Below are positions 34,550 through 45,989 of a DNA stretch of 64,000 nucleotides, one piece after another. Under the pieces are notes generated by a model. That model did no database searches. It saw only the letters and a program-made list of their open reading frames with translations, and was not told the origin of the DNA. A program made the position numbers and the translations under genes. Source of the stretch: Erinaceus europaeus (taxonomy: Eukaryota; Chordata; Mammalia; Eulipotyphla; Erinaceidae); the NCBI RefSeq assembly GCF_950295315.1, contig NC_080177.1:81963952-82027951 (forward strand), read 5' to 3'. Each line of letters starts with the position of its first letter. Positions within the stretch are counted from its first letter, which is position 1.

Positions 34550-35510
34550 AAGCTATATTTTTAGAGCCAACTCTCTTAGTTGATCACTGCTAAGTGCTTA
34601 TTTTTCTTTTACTATAACTAACCCCTAGTAAATGTCTGTATAGAGATGTTTGTTTGATGTCAAAAATACTATGGACAAATAACTGGATCACGTAAGTTCA
34701 CAGTTGTGTACTGAAGCTACAATCCCTGAGGTCAGTGAGGTAGAAAAGGCTATAATTATTGAAATGTCTCCATGGGAAGTATATATCTTTTAGGGTAATA
34801 AGGGTAGATGGTTTACTGCCATGCCTCACAAAGGTCTTTCTTTGGTGACTTAAGAACACTAGAAGACTTTCCAAGGAAGCCTAGATTCTGCCTTGTGAAG
34901 ATAGATAGTGTGTACTAAATAGTCTTATCCCTGAAAACTGCCTTATTATTTGTATTTGAGGATTCGTGGTTTATAGTGCAGCATCTGGACATCTGGATAT
35001 GATCTTACCTCTCTGGGAAAGCTCTCTGCAGAACAGTCGCAACCACAACCTAGGGACTTTCCCTATGGCCCTGTGGTTATGAAATCTTTAGGGATTTCTT
35101 CATGAAGAGTCTGTTCACCTGCAGAAACCAGCCATGACCCCCCTCCTTAAACGTGGACTAGGTTAGACAGCCCCCTCCCCACCACACACACACCCAGTAT
35201 GTCCCTACCACCCCTTGTGACTTAATTACCTCAGACTCCAATACTCCGTTAATTCTTCCCTGTTGCTGCTTAACTCTATGGATTTTGATCTGTCTTACTG
35301 TCACGGTGTCCAGGAGGAGAGCTGAAGCTATTCGATGCTCAATGAATTGCTTTTGGACAATTTATTTGACCTACCTTTCTTTCTCTCTCTCTTTCTTTCT
35401 TTCTTTTAATTTGGGCACCTTACCATTAGTTCTTTTTAGAAAAAAGGCTACCATTGCCTGTCTGGGATATTTATTCCAGTAATACAACTTAACTCATCTG
35501 ACCTTTTAAA
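34550..35510. other. Unrecognised sequence
   Basis: G+C rises at 35000-35340, where an old LTR or repeat could hide, but I find no inverted ends or TSD. A (TTTC)n run lies at 35380-35404. Confidence 0.4.
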
Positions 35511-35514
35511 TAAT

Positions 35515-35712
35515 TTGTTTTAAACTATTTGGGACGGAGATGGAGAAATTAGGGGAGAGTGGAGAGAGACAGAGAAGGAGAGAGACACCTGCAGTATTGC
35601 TTCACCATTTGCGAGTTCCCCTCCCCCAGCTTCTGCAGAGTGTCACTGGGGACTTGAACTCAGGTCCTTGCACACTGTAACTTTACTGGGTGCACAACTA
35701 CCTGACCCCCAA
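35515..35712 (-). mobile_element. Family B SINE
   Basis: 'cacctgcagtattgcttcac', 'ggggacttgaactcaggtcc' and 'gtgcacaactacctgacccc' give family B on minus. Confidence 0.82.
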
Positions 35713-35752
35713 CTCGTCTGATTTTTAATATCTTAATACCATCATCCAGCTT

Positions 35753-36060
35753 TGTCACTATCATTTATTTTATTTTATTTATTTATTTTCCCTTTTGTTG
35801 CCCTTGTTGTCTTTTTATTATTGTTGTAGTTATTATTGTTGTTATCGTCATTGGAGAGGACAGAGAGGAATGGAGAGAGGAGGGGAAGACAGAGAGGGGG
35901 AGAGAAAGACAGACACCTGCAGACCTGCTTCACCGCCTGTGAAGCGACTCCCCTGCAGGTGGGGAGCTGGGGGCTTAACCGGGATCCTGACGCGGGTCCT
36001 TGTGCTTTGCGCCACCTGCGCTTAACCCTCTGCGCTTCTGCTGGACTCCCTGTCACTACA
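35753..36060 (-). mobile_element. Family A SINE with TSD
   Basis: Body about 35765-36050. The repeat tgtcacta is at 35753-35760 and 36051-36058, and flanking bases extend the match with a gap. The B box has lost two bases ('ggttaagccccc'). Confidence 0.9.
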
Positions 36061-36061
36061 T

Positions 36062-36638
36062 TTTATCCTAACTTCTTTTTCTATAAAATGCAGTAGGGTT
36101 GTTTCTGCTTTCTTTTTCTAACAAGGATCAGGTGAATGGATTTATACTTCCTGAATTGATTCCTTCTTCATTCCTTTTTCTCTTTCTTTTTCATCCTCTT
36201 GCTATATTCCAGGAGCCATGCATTACATGCCAACATTTCCTGGTCATTAAGTAATACTCTTCCCAATGTCCCATAATTCTAAACATTGCTTTACATTACT
36301 GACCTGTCTCATGTCTTAAAGTTCTGCCTATATTTACAAAACTCTCCTGGGCTTTGAATCTCCACCTGTTGAGTGAGCATCCCTTAGTCAACTCTATTTG
36401 AGGTCTATACTCATTAAAAACAGCTCAGGGTCTCTTGAACGTGTGACATGCATCAACTGTGCATGGAAACAGCTTCAATTATGTATGTTAGAGGACCGGT
36501 ATCTCCTTTCCAGAAATCTGCTTACCTGTATGCAAGGGTCCTGAAATACATCTCTAACTCTCAATGCAGATTACTTGTCCTGTCAGCTGCATTAAGTTTA
36601 ATTTGAGTCTGAGGTTGTGTCTGGGTTGTATTCACTAT
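36062..36638. other. Unrecognised sequence
   Basis: Nothing recognised. Confidence 0.4.
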
Positions 36639-36640
36639 TG

Positions 36641-37380
36641 TTTTTTTTTAATTTATTTATAAAAGGAGACATTAACAAAACCATAGGATAAGAGGGGTAC
36701 AACTCCACATAATTCCCACCACTAGAACTCCGTATCCCCTCCCCTCCCCTCCCCTGATAGCTTTCCAATTCTTTAACCCTCTGGGAGTATAGACCCAGGG
36801 TCATTGTGGGATGCAGAAGGTGGAAGGTCTGGCTTCTGTAATTGCTTCCCCACCGAACATGGGCATTGACAGGTGGATCCATACTCCCAGCCTGTCTCTC
36901 TCTTTCCCTAGTGGGGCAGGGCTCGGGGAAGTGGGGCTCCAGGACACACTGGTGGGGTTGTCTGCCCAGGGAATTCCAGTTGGCATCATGTTAGCATCTG
37001 GAACCTGGTGGCTGAAAAAAGAGTTAACATATGAAGTCAAACAAATTGTTGACTAATCATGAACCTAAAGGTGGGCTTCTGTAATTGCTTCCCTGCTGAA
37101 TATGGGTGTTGATAGGTCCATCCATATTCCCAGCCTTTCTCTCTCTTTCCCTAGTGGGGCAGGGCTCTGGGGAAGCGGGGCTCCAGGACACATTGGTGGG
37201 GTTGTCTGTCCAGGGAAGTCTGGTCGGCATAATGGTAGCATCTGGAACCTGGTGGTTGAAAATAGAGTTAACATAAAAAGCCAAACAAATTGTTTGTTGA
37301 CCAATCATGGACCTAAAGGCTGGAAGAGTGCAGATGAAGAGCTGGGGGTGGAGGGAGGTCCTCCATTTTGTAGATAGCTA
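36641..37380 (-). mobile_element. L1 3' UTR with internal tandem duplication
   Basis: Reversed L1 3' end from A-tail (36641) outward. A segment of about 247 bp, roughly 36826-37072, is repeated head to tail at 37073-37320; both run from 'ttctgtaattgcttcccc' to 'aacctaaagg'. The two units differ at many positions, so the duplication is not recent. Confidence 0.88.
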
Positions 37381-37389
37381 GTAGGTATA

Positions 37390-39764
37390 TTTTAGTTATA
37401 TTTCAAAGGGCCTGTGGCTATACTAGTTTTTTCTTTTTCCTCTGAGCCTAAAATCTGCTATGCAGGTGGATCCAAGTTATTGTCTGGGGAGGTCATGTCA
37501 TGGCTGGAAAAATATTTTACATACTTATAGCAATTCTTTCAGTGATCACTATATAGTCCAGGGATCTGCAAATAGAGCCCATTTCCCCTGCTCAAAATAC
37601 AAGAGCTCATAATGCACATAATGATGTGTGTTGATGCTGTAGGTTTCACTTCTAACTTGGTTGAGAAGACTTAGCAAAACACAGCCATCTTCTCTCCCTT
37701 TTTTCTTCCTCTTTCTGACACCCTCCACTTTCATCTTCCTCCCCTTCCCTTCCCTTCCCTTCCCTTTCCTTTCCTTTCTTTTTTTTTTCCAAATACTTCT
37801 TAAAATATATCCACATGTATTTTCTTGAGGTAAAACTCACTTTCAAAGCTCTTCTTGTTTTAGAGACTCAGCTTCACTTCTCATTAGAGAGTGTCTGACC
37901 ACACCGCTTAGGTAGCATCAAGGTGCCAACACCTCAGTTCCAGTGCCGTTTGTTATTCTCCTTCCTTCCCCTCACTTGGGGTCTTAAATGTTTATGATCC
38001 TATATCACTTTACATTTTATTGTCCTTGCTCTTTTATTCTTCAAACAGTTCCCGTCACAGTAGTATCATTCAACAAATGTCAACTGCAGTTATCATTTCA
38101 TTTCTGCCCCTTCTAGACCCTGGGACAATCCCAGGTCTAGACCTTTCTCTAAGTCAACTACATGTACTGTGTCACCTAGTTTAAATCATTTCTCTTTTTA
38201 TTAAATGTGTGTGTGGGGGAGTATGCTAGAAGGATATGGGAGACATTGACTTATAAGCTTCTTTTAAGAAGTACAGTTATTTGAAATGTATATAGGACTA
38301 CTTACTGACTCAGAAGATACCATGTGAATTCACACTACAGCTTCAATTTGCTTATGCTCATCTTTACCTTCCAATTTTAATTTCTTTTTTTTTTTGCCTA
38401 CATAAAAATTCTACCTATTCCACAGATCTTTCCTACATGTTTCAAGCCTTTTTTAAAAAAACTTGGTCTCATATAAAAAAAAAAGTTTATAGTTATATGC
38501 ATGATTGCTATGTCTTGTCTGCTTCAGTTCCTAACTTTCACAGGTCCCTTAAAGACCTTGACTCTATTATAAGCAGAACACTCACTGTATATGCAGATGT
38601 GCACTAATGCTCACACACTCATGAATGAACATCTCCCTTGATCCAGAGTGTCTAGCCAAAGTTAAATCTGAAGGAACAACAACATCAAGTACAAGCTTAT
38701 AAGAAATCATAATAAACCACCACATGTTTATAAAAATTCTGCCTGCATAGAGGCTTAAATTAGACTCTTTGATGGTAAAATTTATTCTAAATCCAACCTA
38801 ACCTCCATGCTGTGTTTTTTTTTTTTTTGCATAAGAATTGGAGAGAACTATACAGATTCTGCACCTGTTGAGTTATACAGAAAATCTACAGGAAACCAAG
38901 AGTACAAGTACATGTGATTAAACACAAAAGATAAGAATGGAAACCTCAGGTGGTTATGGTTTCTGCAGTTATTTTAATTCTCCACGCTCATAGACATCAT
39001 ATACCATTCGTGGAAAAAAGTTACATAATAACAAATTACTAACCTTAGGCTTAAAGTTCTCAGACAAGGCATATTAAGTGAACCTCTGTGGCCAGTTTGA
39101 GTATGCAAAATGATGAAGACCAGCTGAAAGGTTATCCCATTGTGTGGATGCATTTTGATTAACTAGTGGCTCCACATTTCACATGCTGGTGACTCTGGAG
39201 AACAGATTTGGGTTTCGTCTTGTGGCAGCTCCTGCAGAGGCTGATCAGCAGAGCTGCTGTAATTGGGACTCAAGTGGAGGTTGCAGCTCTCTGAGAGATT
39301 ATTGTCATTGGAGCTGGCTGCCAGTGTCACACAGAACCCAGACTGAATTTGAGAAACATGTGTGGCCCAGCCAAGAAACTTGGGCATGACATTTCTGATT
39401 ATCTTATGGTGGCATGGGGTCTTTTCACTAAGAATGGGAACAAAACCCTTTCAAAATGATTGATGAAATTCATCATAACAAACTGTTTAAATTGTTAGGC
39501 ATTCCATTATTCCCTTCTCCTAATAATTATGAGTCAGGGTTTTCCATTAAATATGTCTTTAGCTTTTGAAAATATGGTACAGTTGTATACTGAGATTAAA
39601 GTATGATGTCAAAGGAATACAATTATGAGTAACTTTCTTCCTTATTCCTTTATAATTACTATAATTTTACTTTTATAAAATTATTGGCAAATTCCAGTGC
39701 ATTTTAGAACAAAGGTTGGCTTTGCATTAAGTTTATATATTATATATAATACATAACAGCCTTT
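37390..39764. other. Unrecognised sequence, 2.4 kb
   Basis: The longest repeat-poor stretch of the window. It has a (CCCTT)n tract at 37739-37785 and A/T runs at 38384-38398, 38448-38490 and 38814-38830. Frames such as 39163-39387 show no domain. Confidence 0.45.
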
Positions 39765-40181
39765 TTGGTTTGTTGTTAAAATTCGGAAGGCTCTTGCTGG
39801 CCGGGCTAGCTTCACGGCGGGTAACAGAGACGCGGAGACAATGGCTGGGCAGGGAAGCTGTATTTCTTTATTCAGGAACAACAATTCATAAACTAAGACA
39901 AACTAATCACCAAACAGAACTCTGCTGTCTCTTTGCGGCGGCGCAAGCACTCTCTCTCTTACTCTGGAACTCAGGAACTTAGGAACCCTCCAACTCTGGC
40001 ACTCTGAAACTCTTCAACTGTGGAACTCTCTCTTACTCTGTAACTCTCAAACTCTCGAACTCAGGAACCCTCTGTCGGGGTTCTTTTGGGGCGGGGCCAA
40101 GCGGGCCCGTGAAATTAACAGGACTGATGCAATTCTCTTGGCGGGGAAGAACTACCCAATGTAAAGCATACAACATTGGTT
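39765..40181 (-). mobile_element. Solo LTR, same family as 22432-22807
   Basis: A 405-bp LTR (39771-40175) with TGTTGT and ACAACA ends and a 6-bp TSD, ttggtt, at 39765-39770 and 40176-40181. It shares AATAAA (39867-39872 on minus), the GC box (40088-40098) and U5 with the other copy. It is longer because the U3 'actctgg/aactct' repeats are more numerous. No proviral genes. Confidence 0.92.
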
Positions 40182-40450
40182 CACATATAAAATGCTCATA
40201 AACTCAGTTTACATATTATACAAAGTATATTTGCATATACTTTTTGCTTTGGTTTGGAAAATACCACCCACTAGAGAATTATTTTCAGTAAGACAGCAGA
40301 AATTTAAGAGAAATCAGGACCTTCAATAACAACCTCTGGTCAGAATTTCTGTGGTCATTAAGATAAAGGTTTATCAAATGGTGTTATCTCAGATACCTTA
40401 ATGTTGCTACACAGACTCCAGGTGACAAAATATTCTCTATAAAACAATGC
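40182..40450. other. Unrecognised sequence
   Basis: Nothing recognised. Confidence 0.35.
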
Positions 40451-40452
40451 TA

Positions 40453-40735
40453 TGGGGAGTGAGGTGTAGCTCAGCTGGTTAAGCGCACATGGTGCAAAGT
40501 GCAAGGACCAGTGTGAGGATCCCAGTTCGAGCCCCCGGCTCCCCACCTGCAGGGGAGTCACTTCACAGGCACTGAAGCAGATCTACAGGTGTCTGTCTTT
40601 CTCTCCCCCTCTCTGTCTTCCCCTCCTCTCTCCATTTCTCTCTGTCCTACCCAATATTGACAACAACAATAATAACTACAACAATAAAAACAAGGGCAAC
40701 GAAAAGGAAATAAATAAATAAATATTTTAAGGAAA
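40453..40735 (+). mobile_element. Family A SINE
   Basis: Complete, with A-box region 'gtgtagctcagctggttaag' close to a canonical tRNA A box, B box 'cagttcgagcccccgg' and tail 'aaataaataaataaatat'. Confidence 0.93.
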
Positions 40736-40769
40736 TAATATTTAAAAAACTTTAAAATTAAAATGATGC

Positions 40770-40975
40770 CATGGTGAGACTGCATAGTGTCACACTCCTT
40801 AGAGTGTGCACGTCAGCATGTACAAGGAACTGGTTCGAGCCCCAGTTCCTACAGCTAAGGAGTGAGTTTCACAGCAGTGAAGCAATGCTGCCGGCATCTC
40901 TCTCTCTCTAGCTCCCCTTTCCCTCTCTGTTTCTCTGTCTCTACCCGATGAATGACTGAATGAAAAAATAATCCT
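40770..40975 (+). mobile_element. Diverged family B SINE
   Basis: 'gtgcacgtcagcatgtacaa', 'ctggttcgagccccagttcc', 'cagtgaagcaatgctg' and a CT-rich end. The block before the A box is disrupted. Confidence 0.75.
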
Positions 40976-41159
40976 TTATAAAATAAATGTAGTACTCAGA
41001 AACTAGATTAATGACATAAAAACATGAAACACTCTTTTTCAAGAGGAGTAACATGTCACAAAATGCTATAATACAATGATACAAAGTTTCAGATTAAAAA
41101 ACAAAACTCTCGACAACTGCATTATCCCAACAAATATGTTTTCTTTTTTTCTATTTCTA

Positions 41160-41590
41160 TACTTTATTTTTTTAATTTTATTTATAAAAAGGAAACACTG
41201 ACAAAACCATAGGATAAGAGGGGTACAACTCCACACAATTCCCACCACCAGAGCTCCGTATCCCACCCCCTCCCCTGACAGCTTTCCTATTCTCTATCCC
41301 TCTGGGAGCATGGACCCAGGGTCACTGTAGGGTGCAGAAGGTGGAAGGTCTGGCTTCTGTAATTGCTTCCCTGCTGAACATGGGCGTTGGCAGGTGGATC
41401 CATACTCCCAGTCTGCCTCTCTCTTTCCCTAGTGGGGCAGGGCTCTGGGGAAGCAGAGCTCCAGGACACATTGGTGGGGTTGTCTGTCCAGGGAAGTCTG
41501 GCTGGCATCATGGTAGCATCTGGAACCTGGTGGCTGAAAAGAGAGTCAACATACAAAGCCAAACAAACTGTTGACTAATCATGAACCTTT
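41160..41590 (-). mobile_element. 5'-truncated L1 3' end
   Basis: The long 3' UTR's last 420 bp, with 'ttataaa'-type end at 41180. The 5' limit is near 'aatcatgaacc', similar to the first unit at 36641-37070. TSD not convincing. Confidence 0.87.
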
Positions 41591-41636
41591 CTCTAGGCAT
41601 GTGTAAACAATTCTTGATTTTTATAATAAAGTATGG

Positions 41637-42025
41637 TGATGGAGCCAAGATGGCTGCATAAAGACAGTCGGTTGACTCTCATCAATATGACTCTTCAGAT
41701 CCTGGCATCTCTGAAGGGAAACAAGATTTCCAAGCTAGTAGAGAGACACTGCAAAGGGAGTGTAAAGAAATCACAAAGGAAACTTGTAACAGTATCTGAA
41801 CAGCAAAAAGACTGGAAAGGACAAAGGTCAGTGGGGAGTTTTTTTTTTTTTACCTCAGCCTCCACCCTCACTCCCAAGAGGAGGCTGCTGATTCAAGAAA
41901 GAGGACTGGCCATGCTTCTACATTGCAGATATGAACCCCCTCACCCCCACCTCAAAGAGAAGCTGCCTGGCTGCATTCCAGAGGTAAACTACACCTCAGA
42001 TCCCCACATTAAAGAATCTTCTGCT
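41637..42025 (+). mobile_element. Possible L1 5' UTR
   Basis: Begins 'tggagccaagatggctgcat', which resembles the YY1-type start of mammalian L1 5' UTRs (ggagccaagatggc). It runs without a break of orientation into ORF2-like sequence near 42030. It has no ORF1 and no first two-thirds of ORF2. The plus frame 41633-42094 over it matches no protein I know. Assigned from one motif plus context. Confidence 0.5.
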
Positions 42026-42029
42026 GACA

Positions 42030-43080
42030 ATATAGGTGTCTTCAGTTACTCTGAGTCTCACCTCAAGGAAGACAAAAACAGAAACCATCAATGAGGCTAT
42101 ATAAGATTAGGGAGCTTCTGCACAACAAAAGAAACCACCACCCAGAGAGACTGCTTACAGAATGGGAGATCTTTGTATGCCATACATCAGACAAAAGTCT
42201 AGTAACAAAATATATAAAGAGCTCACCAAACTCAGCAACAAAAATACAAAACAACCCTATCTAAAAATGGGGAGAGAATATGAACATAATATTCACCAAA
42301 GAAGAGACCCAAAAGGCTCTAAGTCATTGATTGTCAGAGAAATGTAAATAAAGACAAAAAGATACCACTCCACACCTATGAGAATGTCATTTTCATGAAG
42401 GACAGTAGCATTGAATGTTGGAGAGGAAGCAGGGTAGAGGAACCCTGTGGCACTCCTGGTGGGAATGTCAGTGGGTCCAAACCCCTGTGGAGAACAGTCT
42501 GGAGACTCTCAGAAGGCTAGAAGTAGAGCTACCCTATGAGCCTGCAATTCCTTTCCTGGGGATATATCCTAAGGAACAAAAGACACTCATTCAGAAAGAT
42601 CTGTGTGCACCTATGTTCAAAGCAGCACAATTTGTAATAGCCAAAACCTGGAAGCAACCTAGGTGTCCAACAACAGATGAGTGGCTTTAAAAAAAAATTG
42701 TGGTCTATATACACAATGGCGTACTACTCAGTTATTAAGAATGATGAATTCATCTTCTTCACCTTGTCTTGGGTGGAGCTTGAAGGAATTCAGTTAAGTG
42801 AGATAAGCCAAAAAGAAAAGGATGAATATGAGATTATCTCACTTGTGGACAGAAGTTGAGAAATAAGAACATAAATAGGAACACCAAGTAGAACTTGGAC
42901 TGGGGTTTGGTGTATTGCACCAAAGCAAAGACGTTTGGGAAGTGCAGGGTACTTTCAGATCCTGATGCATAATGGTAGAGGAAGATTAGGCTGGGGGTGA
43001 GAGCGTTACCAATGTTACCTTATAATCTTGTAAGTTAGTATTAAATCATTTTAAAAAATCAGATGGCCAACAGGCATACC
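42030..43080 (+). mobile_element. Old L1 ORF2 3' end and 3' UTR
   Basis: ORF2 C-terminus with frame breaks ('agcttctgcacaacaaaaga', 'ggggatatatcctaaggaac', 'aaaacctggaagcaacctag'), stop near 42858, then a short 3' UTR ('gtattgcaccaaagcaaaga') ending about 43075. Confidence 0.88.
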
Positions 43081-43094
43081 AAAACAAAAAAAAA

Positions 43095-43195
43095 AGTTCT
43101 TTGTGACTGTCAGAGAAATGCAAATCAAGACTAAGATATATCACTTCTCACCTATGACAATGCCATACATTAAAAAGAACAGAAGTAATAAATTA
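43095..43195 (+). mobile_element. Small L1 ORF2 fragment
   Basis: 'tgactgtcagagaaatgcaa', 'atcaagac' and 'atgccatacattaaaaagaa' match ORF2 near 25970-26050. A region already present at 42330 is repeated, so this is a separate copy. Confidence 0.75.
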
Positions 43196-43199
43196 TAAC

Positions 43200-43645
43200 A
43201 AAAAAACAATCATACCAACCACCAACGTTCTGTGCCCTTAAATTCCCAACAATAACCACTGATAGGTAGGGCAGGGGAACCAATGTTGGGGAGGTGAATG
43301 TCTCTCAGAAATCTATCAGGGGGAGATGAGGCCATACCAATGTATCCACACTATGCAATGAACCATCAGCCTCAACTTAAAACAATTATCCACCACAGGG
43401 ATTTGAAGGAATCACAGATACGCACCCACTGGCAGTGCAATGCTACTTCTCCCCTTAAGTTATTTTTTCCCTCCTCCTGCTCTTGCTGTCTGCGTGTAAT
43501 CATCAGTCTTCAGAGAGTGATGGCTTGTTGTTATTGCTGTTTACCAGAAATCCAAGCTTTGCTCTGATGAAATTTGCTGAGATATTTCTTTTTAATATTT
43601 GTTTTCTAGGAAGGCACCAGTGTCCCGAGACTGTGCCTTAGCCCC
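43200..43645. other. Unrecognised sequence
   Basis: The plus frame 43298-43567 has no known motif. Confidence 0.4.
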
Positions 43646-43649
43646 ACCG

Positions 43650-43892
43650 TAACAGTGCGATTTTAATAGTCAAAATTTAGAAACTACCCAAAAGTCCAAT
43701 GACAAATGGATAATTAAGGGAGTTGTGGTATGTGTTCATAGTGGAATACTACTCAGCTATAAGAAATGATAAAATTTTCTCTTTTGTTACAATGGATGGA
43801 AGCAGGAGAGTATCATGTTGAATGAAATAAGTCAGAAGAAGAATGGGTGTTAAATGATCTCACTCATAAATGGGAGATAAGAAAAAGAAAGG
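43650..43892 (+). mobile_element. Old L1 ORF2 end (interrupted)
   Basis: 'ggaatactactcagctataa', 'aatgaaataagtcagaag' and 'gatctcactcataaatggga' are the ORF2 end. The element resumes at 44441 after two SINEs. Confidence 0.82.
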
Positions 43893-44091
43893 GGTGTGGA
43901 TGGTGGAACACCTGCTTAAGTGCACACATTACAGTGTGCAAGGACCTGGGTTCAAGCCCCTGGTCCCCATTTTAGGGGAAAGCTTCACAAGTGGTGAAGC
44001 AGGTCCACAGGAGTCTCTTTCTCTCTCCCTCCCACTCCCTCTCAATTTCTCTGTTTCTATCCAATAAATAAAATTTAAATAAAAAGAAAGG
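43882..44091 (+). mobile_element. Family B SINE with 11-bp TSD
   Basis: Body 43893-44080. TSD aaaaagaaagg at 43882-43892 and 44081-44091. B box 'gggttcaagcccctgg' intact. Confidence 0.92.
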
Positions 44092-44440
44092 GGATGCCTG
44101 GTGGTAACGCAGCAGGTTAAGCGCACATGGTGTAAAGCTCAAGGACCAGCATAAGGATTCCAGTTCGAGCCCTTGGCTCCCCACCTGCAGGGGAGTTGCT
44201 TCACAGGCAGTGAAGCAGGTCTGCAGGTGTCTGTCTTTCTCTCTCCCTCTCTATCTTCCCCTCCTCTCTTAATCTCTCTCTGTCCTATCCAACAACAACA
44301 ACACCAATAACAACAATAATAATAACCACAACAACAATAAACAACAAGGGCAACAAAAATGGCGTCCAGGAGCAGTGAATTTGTAGTGCAGGCACGGCAC
44401 AGAGCCTCAGTGATAAAAAATAAATGAATAAAAAGAAAGG
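44081..44440 (+). mobile_element. A-long SINE with the same 11-bp TSD
   Basis: Body 44092-44429, with a recognisable but decayed 3' module ('ggcgtccaggagcagtgaat'). TSD aaaaagaaagg at 44081-44091 and 44430-44440, shared with the preceding SINE. Confidence 0.92.
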
Positions 44441-44790
44441 CAAATTGTAAGGTGACACTTGAATTAGCTATGGTCTATTGCAGCAGATCCTGGGTCTCTA
44501 AAGGGGGGATTAGGGAGGTCTGAAAAGGAGGAGGGACTCTATGTCTCTGTGTTCTGTGCCATGGGTCTTGGCAGGTAGGACTGTCAACCAACACTCAGCC
44601 ATGGGAGGGAGGGGACAGCATGACTGCCTCACACATGCAGCAGACCCGAAAAATGGGACAGGAAAGTAAGTTGGTAGAGGCTATATTATGCTGACACCTA
44701 ACAGAGAGATATGAAATGGTAACCTTGTGAAAACAATAGTCTAGTAAATTAACAGCCTCTCTATAAAGGGTTCTTTAAGCAAAATAATCT
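44441..44790 (+). mobile_element. Old L1 3' UTR, continuation of 43650
   Basis: 'cttgaattagctatggtcta', 'ttgcagcagatcctgggtct' parallels the short L1 3' UTR near 4840-4880. 'atagtctagtaaattaacag' is the likely end region. Confidence 0.6.
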
Positions 44791-44794
44791 AACT

Positions 44795-45655
44795 CCCAGT
44801 GGTGGCATCTATCTTCCAGGAGAAAAGAAAATTGTACTACTTGATAAGATGAAGTTGCCTAAAAGCAGTAGAAGCTGTCTAACACCATGCATGGAGCTGA
44901 TAGCTCTATTTGCAGGTGTCAAATCACCACTTCTTAATGTATATGTCTCACTGGGATGTATGTATGTTTGTAACAAATGAATATAGGTTTTTTTTTTTAA
45001 TTCCTATAGACATCATCATAGCAATGTCCTTATTTCAATCTGAGAGCAATTGCTTTATGCTTCTGGGTACTTGGCACAAGGTGACTGCACTCAAACTACG
45101 GAGTTGACCACTCCAGCTTTAAGAGTTTCCTCGTTTAGTGATCGATTCTATTCTGCCATTCTATATGGAATTCTTGGTCTAGATTTCATTCCTGTTCTCT
45201 CCCTGTTTTTTTTTTTTTTTTTCTTCTCTTCTTTTTAATGTTTTGGGCTTGCTATAGGTACCTACTTGTACAATGTAAGACAGTTTTGCAAAAAAAAACA
45301 AAAAAGCTTTATAATGTAACATTCTTTTCCTCTTAGCTGTGACTAAAGAATTAGCAATCTGAAAATGTCAGATACTATAATGGATCCGTTCTGTCTCTTA
45401 TAGTGTATCATTCTCCACATCCTAAGGATTGTCTATGAAAATCCACAACCACAATTCATTTGCTTATACAGAGCTCTTGTCTAAGTGACTTCTTGTGTGA
45501 GTCTACATAACAATATTAATCAAGTTTTCATATTCATAAACATTATATTTTGGAATATCTGGAAAAAATAGATCTTTGTAACTTGAATCAGAAAGATCAC
45601 CAAATTTTTTAAAATTTTTAAATTAGGAACCTTTCATCAATAATAGTTGTCATAA
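44795..45655. other. Unrecognised sequence
   Basis: A poly-T tract at 45208-45222; no other feature. Confidence 0.4.
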
Positions 45656-45660
45656 GAGTG

Positions 45661-45982
45661 TGTAGAATTTGGGAGTCGGGCGGTAGCACAGCAAGTTAAG
45701 CGCAAGTGGTGCAAAGTGCAGGGACAGGTGTAAGGATCCTGGTTTGAGCCCCTGGTTCCCCACCTGCAGGGGAGTCACTTCACAGGCAGTGAAGCAGGTC
45801 TGCAGGTGTCTGTCTTTCTCTCTCCCTCTCTGTCTTCCCCTCCTCTCTCCATTTCTCTCTGTCCTATCCAACAACGATGATATCAACAACAATAATAACT
45901 ACGACTATAATAAAAACAACAAGGGCAACAAAAAGGAAATAAATAAATAAATATTTAAAAAAATTTAAAGTCTGTAGAACTT
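45661..45982 (+). mobile_element. Family A SINE
   Basis: Complete from 'gggagtcgggcggtagcaca'. Possible TSD tgtagaattt (45661-45670) and tgtagaactt (45973-45982), one change. Confidence 0.92.
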
Positions 45983-45989
45983 ATAAAGA

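Noticed and set aside
22432..40175. The two LTRs as the ends of one 17-kb provirus
   Set aside because: Each has its own different 6-bp TSD, and the DNA between holds unrelated L1s and SINEs and no retroviral genes.
40453..40530. tRNA-like sequence with good A and B boxes
   Set aside because: It is the 5' part of a family A SINE. No acceptor stem or anticodon arm can be folded convincingly.
41633..42094. 153-codon plus frame
   Set aside because: No recognisable domain; it lies over a probable L1 5' UTR and enters ORF2 sequence out of context.
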